The translations under genes were made by a program, and so were the position numbers. From NCBI GenBank assembly GCA_003427395.1, contig BFEA01000024.1, positions 577,044 through 614,340 of the forward strand: a stretch of 37,297 nt of DNA, written 5' to 3'. This DNA comes from Chara braunii (lineage: Eukaryota; Streptophyta; Charophyceae; Charales; Characeae). The notes under the pieces were generated by a model, which made no database searches, was not told the DNA's origin, and was given only the letters and a program-made list of their open reading frames with translations. Below, in pieces: positions 29,311 to 37,297 of the stretch (positions are counted from its first letter, which is position 1; the number at the start of each line of letters is the position of its first letter).

Positions 29311-29865
29311 GAGGCAGCGTCCAGCCATTCATTCATTCGCCTGTGTGCCATGCGGAAGAGCTGCCTTGGTATCTTGTGTGTGGAAGACTGCAGGTGCCCA
29401 GAGAAGAAGTGGGCTGTGAAGAAGACAGTGGCCATAGCGAGCCAGCGAGGGAGACACCAGCGGCCATAGCTCGGAGGAGGAAGACGACAGCGGCCATAGC
29501 CACCCAGGTGTTGGTGTAGACGGCGTGTACAGAGTGTGTGTGGTGGTGTGGCGTGGACATTCAGGGTGATCCTCGTGCATGCGAGAGTGTGGGGAAGTGA
29601 GGCTGGTGGTAGAGACAGTGTTCGGCGGCCATAGCCGCAAGTTGTACAGTTGATTCAGACTGAGTTTAATACAAGTTCATTGTTGTTTCTGANTGAGGCT
29701 GGTGGTAGAGACAGTGTTCGGCGGCCATAGCCGCAAGTTGTACAGTTGATTCAGACTGAGTTTAATACAAGTTCATTGTTGTTTCTGACTTGGAAGAGTT
29801 TGTTTTTTCCATCGGTTCTCAAGTGTGCAGGTTGTGAGCAAGTCTGAAGTCGAGTCTGATTGCAT

Positions 29866-29877
29866 TGGTATCAGAGC
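29866..29877 (+). other. Primer-binding site of element B
   Basis: TGGTATCAGAGC, complementary to the 3' end of plant initiator-Met tRNA. It starts two bases after the LTR terminus at 29864 (one spacer base), exactly as in element D. Confidence 0.94.
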
Positions 29878-30582
29878 TGGTACCCGTTGTCCACGCCGGC
29901 GGAGCTGCTGCAAGCGAGGAAGAAGGAAGAAGCCGCCATAGCCGGAGCTCGACAGAGAGAGTCAGCAAGAGAGAGGAAGAGAGAGAGAGCAAGGAGGACT
30001 GCCGCCATAGCTGCCAAGCTCGGGAAAGAAGACGAGCAGCAAGAAGAAGAGAAAGACGCAGAGAAAAGGAAGAAGAAAGTGACGAAGAGGGAGACGAAGT
30101 CAGCCATAGCCGAGGTGAAGAAGATGAAGGTTTTGACGAAGAAGAAGGAGGTCCGCCATAGCCGGGAGGTTGGAAGGTTGACCAGGGGAGTTGACCAACG
30201 TTGACCAAGGGTTGACCAAGGGTGTTGACCGGGCGTTGACCGAAGTTGACCAGGAGCGTTGACCGAGGAGTTGACCAAGACCGTTGACCGGATCGTCGAC
30301 CCAGTTGGAGCGAGAACATTACCGGTACCATCTCTCCATGCCCTGGCCTACCCCTTAACCCGTGGATGTGCACCTTCACCTTGGTACCTGCTGATGTTAA
30401 GTCTGTCAAAGTCAGTCAGTCCTATCTCCCTGTCACTTTTGTCCAGGTCGGTAGGATTCTGTGTATGTGGTCATAGAACCGTAAGTCTAGCCCGAGTACT
30501 GAATCAAGGGCCCTCGATAGAAGTTAACCTGTTCGGTCTACGTGTTGAGGCGCGGAATTGTTGTTGATTGTGCACCGTCACC
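29878..30582 (+). other. Leader of element B with GCCATAGC words and TTGACC array
   Basis: 705-bp leader. The first part is GA-rich, with GCCATAGC at 29935, 30004, 30103 and 30155. It contains a frame for a Lys/Glu/Arg-rich peptide without an ATG near its start, so I do not call a gene. At 30176-30300 about ten TTGACC/TTGACCG units occur in tandem, separated by 3-8 bases. The 3' end, GTGCACCGTCACCATGG, is conserved with A. Confidence 0.8.
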
Positions 30583-30824
30583 ATGGTGGACCTCAGGTCT
30601 GGAACTAGTACCACCCCCTACAGCAAGGAGCAAGAGGAGAGAGCTGCCGCTATCCTGCGAGAGAGGAAGGAGAGAATGGAGAAGAGGGAACTGATTAAGC
30701 AGGCCAAGATGCTGGCCCTGCTGGAGGAGCAAGAGGCAAAGAAGAAGCAGATGGAGGAGGAGCTGAAGAAGGAGCAGGAGGAGAAGATGGCGGCTATACA
30801 AGAGGAGGTGGAGAGAAGAAGAAG

Positions 30825-30856
<32 letters not shown>

Positions 30857-32608
30857 GAGGAAGAAGAGCCATTGGAGAGAAGGAGAGGGGAAGCTAACAC
30901 AAGCAAAGAAATTGAGATAGCAAAGATTGCACAAGAGTGGGCCACACATTTGGAGTTGGGGGAAGACAGGGAGGCCGAGATGGCCATACCCCAGGAAGAG
31001 AGAGAAGCAGCAAGGAGGCAAATTGAGACAGAAAGGGACCCGGTGAGGAGAAAGGCGAAGGAGGAAGAACAACAAATGGCATGGAGATACCAGTTGTCCC
31101 AAGAGAGGGTAAGACGGTTGGAAGCGACGGATAGGGCAGAGAAGGACCTGAAAGCGGTGGAAGTCAGGATGGGGAAGATTGGGGCCTAAACTGAGATAGC
31201 CATCAAACTTGGTACCCTGACCCAAAGTGTAGAGTCGTTACTAATTGCGCACCGTGAGCAAAGGCAGTACATCCCCACCTTAGAAGTAAAGATAGATGCA
31301 ATGCGCATTGGGTTTAAGGATTTTGTGAGTGACATGATGAAGTACTTACTGGCTGAAGTTCATAAGGCGATTAGTAAGACCAGAGAGTTCTGCACATTGA
31401 GGGCGCCAAGATAGCGACTCCTAAGGAAGAGGAGCCGGCCCCACCATGCCGTGAGAAAGTCAAGGTCCATTTTCCCGAACCCTTCAGTGGAAAGAAGGGT
31501 GAGGATTTCGATAATGGGAGGTCAACGTGCACTCCTACTTGTACTTGCAGGGAGTCACGCCTGAGGACCACGTTTTGGTGGCCTTCCAGGCCCTTCGAGA
31601 CGAGGTGATTAGCTTTGCTAGGTCGCTTGCCCGCGCTGCAAATTGTGAGAATGATATGGTTACATATTTGAGACTAACACCCCTCTCTGAGTTCCTGAAA
31701 TCGCTCAGGGAGCGATTCTTAGATGTGACGCGGGGGCTCAAAGCCTCCGACAAACTCCAAATGATACACACTCGCCAGTGGAAGAGTGTGCACGCTCTCA
31801 AGTCCGCCACGGACGAACTGATTGCGGTCCCCGGGCATGGAGTAACCGATGCCCAGCTCCTTAACCTCTTCTACCATGCCCGGCCTGAAAATATTCAGGG
31901 GCACTTCTTCGAAAAGAAGAATCAGCAGGGCATGACTTACGATACTCTTAGTCGGGAGGCAGTTGCATTTGCCGCCCAAGCATCGCCAGTTACCACGTTC
32001 TGGCACAAAGATCTGTCAAAGGGAAAAACGTAGAAGGGACGCACCATCTCGGGCCAAATTAAGGCCATAGATAGTCTGATACTAACAATGGAGGAAGGTG
32101 GTGCCGACGAGGTTCCCTACTCTAACATCGAGTGGGGACTAGAGGAGGAGGAGAACAGCGGCGCAGGCCAGGGGAGAACCTACGTTGCTGTCGCGATCGG
32201 AGGGAGGCCGCAAGGAGGACAACGGTCCGGCCAGAATGGTCGGGCCCCAGGTGGCCGAGGACAGGGCAGCCAGGGGTTGGCGGCAACGGCAACCACCAAG
32301 AGGGAGGAAGGGGAGGTCCCCCGTCTAACCGTCTGCGTTCTTGTCGGTCACCCCCCAGACAGGGAAGGTGGCATGCAGGCCGGCCTGAGGGCCGACCCTG
32401 GTTAGATCTGGGTATAGATCAAAGAGTATGGAAAAAACACATTAACAGTTCTCAATGCGTATTTTGTCGGGACCCCGGCCACATTATCAAATTTTGTCCT
32501 AAGTATAGGGACTGTGCTGCGTCTGGGGCAACAAAAGACAGCCGCCGATCGGGATCGCAACTGCCCCTACCCCAGGAGTATGTGGATCTGAGCGTGCGCG
32601 CGAAGTAG
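30583..32608 (+). pseudogene. gag: Gag of element B (several breaks)
   Basis: Starts at ATG 30583 (MVDLRSGTSTTPYSKEQEE), aligned with the A start. The coiled-coil N-terminus changes frame inside a long GAA microsatellite (30813-30854): the ATG frame reads poly-Arg and stops at 30897, while the A-like frame reads poly-Glu. A TAA follows at 31187-31189. One base is missing near 31510, TAG replaces a Trp codon at 32031-32033, and there is another frame change in the Gly-rich region near 32130-32400. The capsid part is 31527-32033 and the CCHC knuckle CVFCRDPGHIIKFC is at about 32455-32496. The end at 32608 is in frame 2, as in A. Confidence 0.9.
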
Positions 32609-32631
32609 AGTCTCCCACACCACATATCTCC

Positions 32632-33123
32632 ATGGCAGAGGTTGCAGGCCAGAGTCAAGTAAGTTGTCCAAAGACTGCTTGTGTTAGGGTCTCTCTAGAC
32701 GCTTCCCTCACAGGCTTAGCCGAGGAGTTAAGAGAGAGGAGGCAAGCCTGGGCCAAGATGAAGAAGGATAGTAAAGGACAACTTATCCTCGCAGATGTAG
32801 AATTTTTTAGAGCTAGAGTAGGTGCCCTGATAGACAGTGGGGCGACTAGGAGCTATATCAGTCGTAAAGCGCTGAAAAAGTTGAAGCTTAATTTAAAAGT
32901 CCAACGCTTAAAAGAACCTAAAGTCAGCATCCTTGCAGACAATAGTAGGATGCACGTTGAAGAGTATGTTGAGGGGGTCCATGCCTACTTTCGCCTAGAG
33001 AAAGATGGGAAGGTAGAGAAGGTATTGCACTCCTTGACACTCCTCGTAGAAGAGAGTTTCCCGTTTGACATTGTTTCTAGGTACGGATTGGGGAGAGGCA
33101 GCAGGGGCCACACTGCACCTTAG
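32632..33123 (+). pseudogene. pro: Protease of element B
   Basis: Starts at ATG 32632 (MAEVAGQSQVSCPKTACVRV), in frame 1 and 23 nt after the gag stop; A has the same start 80 nt after its gag stop. The active site ALIDSGATRSYIS is canonical. A frame change near 33075, just before the second flap-type motif (LGTDWG in the next frame), separates the protease from RT. Confidence 0.9.
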
Positions 33124-34288
33124 AGAGCACGAGTGTAGGTTTCCGAGCGCGTCAGACGAAGTCAAGCAAGTCCGCCTGTTCCATGAGTCCGGGGTAGATA
33201 ATCCCCTTGCCCATTGCTGCCTCAGCGCTCCTGCGTTCGCCAGACTTGTGCGAAAGGAGCAGCTCGAAGAGCAAGTGTTCGTAGCCTATGTTAGGCCGAT
33301 TACTGACCAGCCAAAGGAAGAAGAAAAGATCCATCCTACTATCGCCAGTCTGCTGGAAGAGTATAAGGACTCATATGAAGCACCTTCAAGAGTAGTGCCC
33401 AGACCCATCCAGCACCGACCCATCCAACACCGTATAGAGATAGAACCTGGCAGTAGAACGCCCAAGGGGGCAGTCTACAGGATGTCTCCCAAGGAATTAG
33501 AGGATCTTCGCAGACAGTTAGATGAGCTCGTAGAGAAAGGGTGGATCAGGCCTAGCTCATCACCGTTTGGCGCACCTGTTCTGTTTGTCCCAAAGAAGGA
33601 GGGAGAACTGCATATCTGCATAGACTACAGGGGACTGAACACCATCACCATTAAGAATGCAGAGCCATTGCCACGTATAGACGATTTGTTAGATCGCGTG
33701 CAGGGATGTAAGTATTTTTCAAAGATAGATCTGAAGTCAGGATACCATTAGATAGAAGTGCACCATGACGATCAGTATAAGACGGCGTTTAGGACGAGGT
33801 ACGGGCATTGCGAGTTCATAGTGATGCCGTTTGGACTTACTAACGCACCAGCTACATTTCAACGCTGCATGAACGACTTGTTCAGACCGTGGCTAGATAG
33901 ATTCGTCGTAGTTTATTTAGACAATATCTTAGTATTCCGCAAGACCCTCGAGGAACATGAGGGCCATCTACGACAAATCCTAAGTAAGCTAAGAGAGTCT
34001 AACCTTAAGATTAATCCGAAGAAGTGCGAATGGGCCAAGACACAGGTCCTTTACCCAGGCCATGTACTAGACGACGACGACATTCGACCTGAGGACAACA
34101 AGATTGCGTCCATTAGAGATTGGCCGACTCCTAAGACACGGACAGAGTTGCGTTTGTTCTTGGGACTGACTAACTATTACAGGAAGTTCGTAAGGAACTT
34201 CTCCACGATCGCTGCTCCCCTTCGTAGGTTGCTGACGAAAGAGACTATCTGGAAGTGAGACTAGGATTGTACGCCAGCCTTCAAGAAA
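33065..34288 (+). pseudogene. pol: Reverse transcriptase of element B
   Basis: Motifs: [37 protein letters not shown] (motif A), then TAG at 33749-33751 where A has Gln. After it come [13 protein letters not shown] (motif B) and YLDNILVFRK, in which the second catalytic Asp of YLDD has become Asn. A 15-bp tandem duplication adds a second PIQHR near 33400-33430. The thumb segment GLTNYYRKFVRNFS is intact, where A is damaged. Two stops (34256-34258 and 34262-34264) end the domain. Confidence 0.93.
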
Positions 34289-34740
34289 TTGAAGAAACCC
34301 TTAATAGAATACCCTGTCCTCAAAGTTGTTGACCCGTCATTACCATTTGTTGTCACTACAAACGCTAGTCAGTATGGCATAGGTGTCGTCCTACAGCAAG
34401 ATGACAGCAATGGTTATAGGCCCGTAGAGTTCATGTCAACCAGGCTGCCTCAGAGAAAGTTGCAGCATCGACATATGAGAGGGAACTCTACGCTCTCATG
34501 CAGGCTTTAGACCACTGGAAGCACTACCTGCTTGGGAGGCACTTCAAGGTATATTCTGATCACGAGACTCTTAGATGGCTAAAGACTCAGGCCAAGATGA
34601 CTCCCAAGTTGACTAGATGGGCTGCTGAGATAGATCAGTTTGACTTTGAGTTGAAGCTCATTAAAGGAAAGTACAATGTGGTAGCCGATGCCCTGAGTAG
34701 AAGAGCTGATTACTTCGGCGCGATAGTGCACTATCTAGAC
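34289..34740 (+). pseudogene. pol: RNase H of element B
   Basis: The first catalytic position reads FVVTTNASQYG: Asn instead of the Asp seen in A. The Glu helix follows a frame change near 34445. The third acidic site, VYSDHETLRWLKT, is intact, the one A has lost. It ends with VVADALSRRADYFG, the usual end of RNase H before integrase. Confidence 0.9.
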
Positions 34741-36318
34741 ATAGGGGCCGACCTGCAGCAAAAGATCAGGGATGCATATGCTCAGGACGCAATCTACAGT
34801 GAATTGATGAAGAGAGTAAGGGAGACCCCAAATAGCGAGCCACACTATCGAACCACGAACGGGCTACTGTTTGAGAAGACCAATGTTGCTGACAAACTAT
34901 GCATCCCCAATAGCGAAGAGATCCGCAGCCTGATCTTAGGGGAATGCCACGATACAGAAGGGCACTTCGGATGGCAAAAGACTCTAGCTAACCTGATGAT
35001 GTCATATACGTGGTCATGCATGAAAGCACATTGCATAGAGTATGTGCGCAACTGCAAGGTATGTCAGCGAAATAAAACTACAACCAGAGCCCTGCTAGGT
35101 CTTCTTAGACCCTTGCCTATTCCATTAGGACCCGAAGATTCAGTGTCCATCCACTTTATGGATACTGGGGTCAAAAGTAGGCACGACAAAACTCAAGTCA
35201 TGGTCATAGTAGATAGATTTAGTAAGTATGCAGTGTTTGTTCCACTGTCGTAAAAGTAGGCTCGACAAAACTCAAGCCATGGTCATAGTAGATAGATTTA
35301 GTAAGTATGTAGTGTTTGTTCCCCTGTCTTCAGAGGCACGTACAGACTTAGTCATTAGTAAGTTTTTCGACTTCTGGGTAAGCGAGCATGACATGCCGCT
35401 GTCCATAGTTAGTGATAGGGACACGCGGTTTACTAGTCAGAATTGGCAGGATCTTATGAAAGTCTATGGGTCTAAGTTGTTGATGTCGTCAAGACGACAC
35501 CAGAAGACGAATGGCCTGACAGAGCAAATGAATAGATCTTGCAACAACTACTCATAATGTATATTAGACCAGATCAGATAAACTGGGATGAGATGCTTCC
35601 CAAAGTAGCAAGTGCCTACAATAATAGTGTTCACCTAGCTACTTGCCGGACTCCTAACGAGCTACATAAGTCCTTTCGACCTAGGCGGCCATTTGAGGGA
35701 CTAAACCGGGACCAGATACAGAGACTACCACCCGACACACGAGAGCTCGAGTTGCAGCACGAGCAGGAAGCCGCTAAGGTCATAGACAATCTGAGAAAGG
35801 CCCAACATTGGATGATAGAGCAAGCTAACAAGCACCGCCGACCTTCACCGTTCCAGGTAGGCGATCTAGGCTGGGTCAAGTCAAAGGAGTTCGCACCAGA
35901 GGAAAACATCTCGCAGAAGCTCCTACCTGCGTATAGAGGACCATGGCCTCACCTAGAAGTCAAGGGAGGAGAGGACGGCCCGTCTTATACAATAGAAATC
36001 CCAGAACACCTCCACACGTACCCAGTCTTCCATGCGTCTAAGTTGCTGCCTTGCACCACGTCCGACAGATTTCCTTCCCGAAGGTCAATGATTCCGCCAG
36101 ACATGGATGGTGCATATGACATAGATCACATAGTGGAAGAAGACGTGTTCAGGACTGGGGATCGTGGTCATCCCCAGAAACAGTATAAGGTTAGGTTCGC
36201 ATACCAGGAACCCGAGGACGACCGATGGTTTACAAGAACAGAGCTTCTAGAAACCGCTCCCGACATAGTACACGCCTATGAGAGGGAAAGAAAGGGCAAA
36301 GGTCCTACCTTGAGTTAG
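34741..36318 (+). pseudogene. pol: Integrase of element B with chromodomain-like tail
   Basis: Zinc region GHFGWQKT ... CKVCQRN. The first catalytic position reads VSIHFMDTG: His instead of the Asp in A. A 79-bp tandem duplication (from 35173 and again from 35252) repeats the VMVIVDRFSKY segment and shifts the frame. The second Asp (IVSDRDTRF) is present. The Glu is expected in NGLTEQMN near 35520, followed by another shift near 35535. The C-terminal part (35539-36318) is open to the TAG at the end: EFAPEENIS, HTYPVFHASKLL, QYKVRFAYQEPEDDRWF, APDIVHAYER. Confidence 0.92.
35173..35330 (+). repeat. 79-bp tandem duplication in B integrase
   Basis: AAAAGTAGGC(A/T)CGACAAAAC starts at 35173 and 35252. 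The two units differ at several positions, so this is an old biological duplication rather than an assembly join. The unit length is not a multiple of three. Confidence 0.9.
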
Positions 36319-36346
36319 AGTGTTCTCGGAGGACCTCGAATTTAGG

Positions 36347-36356
36347 ACAGCGGGAG
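36347..36356 (+). other. Polypurine-tract-like site of element B
   Basis: ACAGCGGGAG precedes the 3' LTR start TGAAATGG. It corresponds to GCCGGCGGGAG in A. The shared GCGGGAG may be the functional core. Confidence 0.6.
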
Positions 36357-37297
36357 TGAAATGGTTTCACCCAGCAGACCCGACATTTGCAGACGCAGAG
36401 ATTCGATCCCTAGACCTGTGCCCAAACCCTGTACATTGACCCTGTGTGCTGAGTGAGATTTGATCCGTAGACCTACCCTGTACCTTGTACATTGACCCTG
36501 TGTGCTGAGTGAGATTCGATCCCTAGACCTACCCTTTACCCTGTACCTAGGCCCAGCGATCTGTGTAAGACTCGATCCCTAGGTCTGTAGATTAGGAGTT
36601 ACGTCTGTTACCGTCAGGCTTAGGAAGGTCTGTTCTAGAAGTCTCTGTCTGAGTCTACTGAGGCCTAGAGTCTGTTTGTAAGTCTGTAAGCTCTAGAAGG
36701 TCGTAGGTCCCTGTAGGCCAGTCCAGTCAGCAGGTACCAGGGGTAGGGGCTGCACGTGGGGAAGGTTCTGGACCACGCTGTGGGTTCCACACGTTTTGGC
36801 CAGAAGGCCAAACGTCTGGAAGCTTCCCTGGGTCACACGTTTTGGCCCAGGCCCACACGTTTCGAGGCAGGGCCCGGGTACCTCTGAAGAAGTATAAATA
36901 AAGAGGCAGCGTCCAGCCATTCATTCATTTGCCTGTGTGCCATGCGGAAGAGCTGCCTTGGTATCTTGTGTGTGGAGGACTGCAGGTGCCCGGAGAAGAA
37001 GTGGGCTGTGAAGAAGACAGCGGCCATAGCGAGCCAGCGAGGGAGACACCAGCGGCCATAGCTCGGAGGAGGAAGACGACGGCGGCCATAGCCGCCCAGC
37101 TGTTGGTGTAGACGGCGTGTACAGAGTGTGTGTGGCTGTGTAGCGTGGACATTCAGGGTGATCCTCGTGCATGCGAGAGTGTGGGGAAGTGAGGCTGGTG
37201 GGAGAGACAGTGTTCGGCGGCCATAGCCGCAAGTTGTACAGTTGATTCAGACTGAGTTTAATACAAGTTCATTGTTGTTTCTGAGTTGGAAGAGTTT
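36357..37297 (+). repeat. 3' LTR of element B (truncated by window end)
   Basis: Matches 28767 onward, with TATA box at 36893-36902 and the 57-bp U3 repeat at 36400-36590. It carries one copy of the 95-bp segment that is doubled in the 5' LTR. The window ends about 80 bp before its expected end. Confidence 0.95.

Larger units (their letters stand above)
28767..29864 (+). repeat. 5' LTR of element B
   Basis: Starts TGAAATGGTTTCACCC and ends GTCTGATTGCA, one base before the PBS. The U3 part has a ~57-bp tandem repeat with GATTCGATCC words (28810, 28867, 28923, 28980). It also has a G-box CACGTG (29163-29168), three CACACGTTT words (29197, 29242, 29262) and a TATA box at 29301. An exact 95-bp duplication (29598-29692, 29694-29788) around a single N is absent from the 3' LTR, so the true length is probably near 1000 bp. 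Confidence 0.95.
28767..37297 (+). mobile_element. Ty3/gypsy element B, full-length copy (3' LTR cut by window end)
   Basis: Complete order: 5' LTR, PBS, leader, gag, protease, RT, RNase H, integrase with chromodomain-like tail, polypurine-like site, 3' LTR. Same family as A. The two LTRs differ at about 29 positions in roughly 940 aligned bases by manual count, so the insertion is not recent. Coding parts have stops, frameshifts, a tandem duplication and three changed catalytic Asp residues. It is inserted into LINE Y; the left flank is GTGAG and the right flank is outside the window. Confidence 0.95.

Noticed and set aside
29860-30204. Open frame for a Lys/Glu/Arg-rich peptide in the B leader
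   Set aside because: It starts at the PBS without an ATG, has biased GA-rich composition, and the corresponding A leader is not visibly conserved as protein.
1-37297. A new defence, metabolic or host gene system
   Set aside because: All interpretable coding sequence belongs to Gag/Pol or LINE ORF2 proteins, and the remaining stretches have no convincing gene.

Overview
Every stretch of this window that I can interpret is retrotransposon sequence. I see no host gene, tRNA, rRNA, CRISPR array or bacterial-type operon. The families present are Ty3/gypsy (Metaviridae) LTR retrotransposons and LINE (non-LTR) retrotransposons. Two Ty3/gypsy elements have TGGTATCAGAGC primer-binding sites, the initiator-Met tRNA type common in green plants. 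One element is a chromovirus. The large, nested, decayed repeats and scattered single N bases suggest a draft assembly of a large, repeat-rich genome in the green-plant lineage. A charophyte alga such as Chara would fit, but that is inference, not proof.

Layout, left to right. (1) Element A, 1-7520, plus strand: leader, gag, protease, RT, RNase H and integrase, then a 978-bp 3' LTR. Its 5' LTR lies outside the window. (2) Element F, minus strand: a decayed relative of A. Its probable 3' LTR (7523-7667 plus 11962-12935) is split by a 4.3-kb LINE (LINE1, 7668-11947, minus strand) with a 14-bp target-site duplication and a poly(A) tail. Its pol C-terminus is split in two (12950-13229 and 21840-22191). 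(3) Element D, 13230-21839, plus strand, sits between the two halves of F pol with a 4-bp GAGG duplication. Its 5' LTR, PBS, gag, protease and RT read forward. The integrase, polypurine tract and most of the 3' LTR then read backward, and the last 60 bp of LTR read forward again, so D looks like one element with an internal inversion. (4) Two ~200-bp elements in opposite orientation (19223-19424 and 22192-22382) share GGTTAAC ends and match no family I can name. (5) Element C, 22383-26213, plus strand: a 5'-truncated chromovirus with a canonical chromodomain and a 3' LTR. LINE X (26214-27402) is inserted at or in that LTR. (6) A degenerate AGTCA array at 27403-27605. (7) LINE Y, ~27606-28766, plus strand, cut by element B. 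(8) Element B, 28767 to the window end: a full-length sister of A with a 5' LTR, PBS, gag, pol and most of a 3' LTR.

No element here is intact. A and B carry different frameshifts, stops and lost catalytic residues, so they decayed independently. Comparing them separates ancestral features from damage: the gag start, the change of frame between gag and pol, the TTGACC-rich leader and the conserved C-terminal tail. Inferred relative order: F is older than LINE1 and D; D is older than the small element inside its LTR; C is older than LINE X; LINE Y is older than B. The two LTRs of B differ by about 3% by my manual count.
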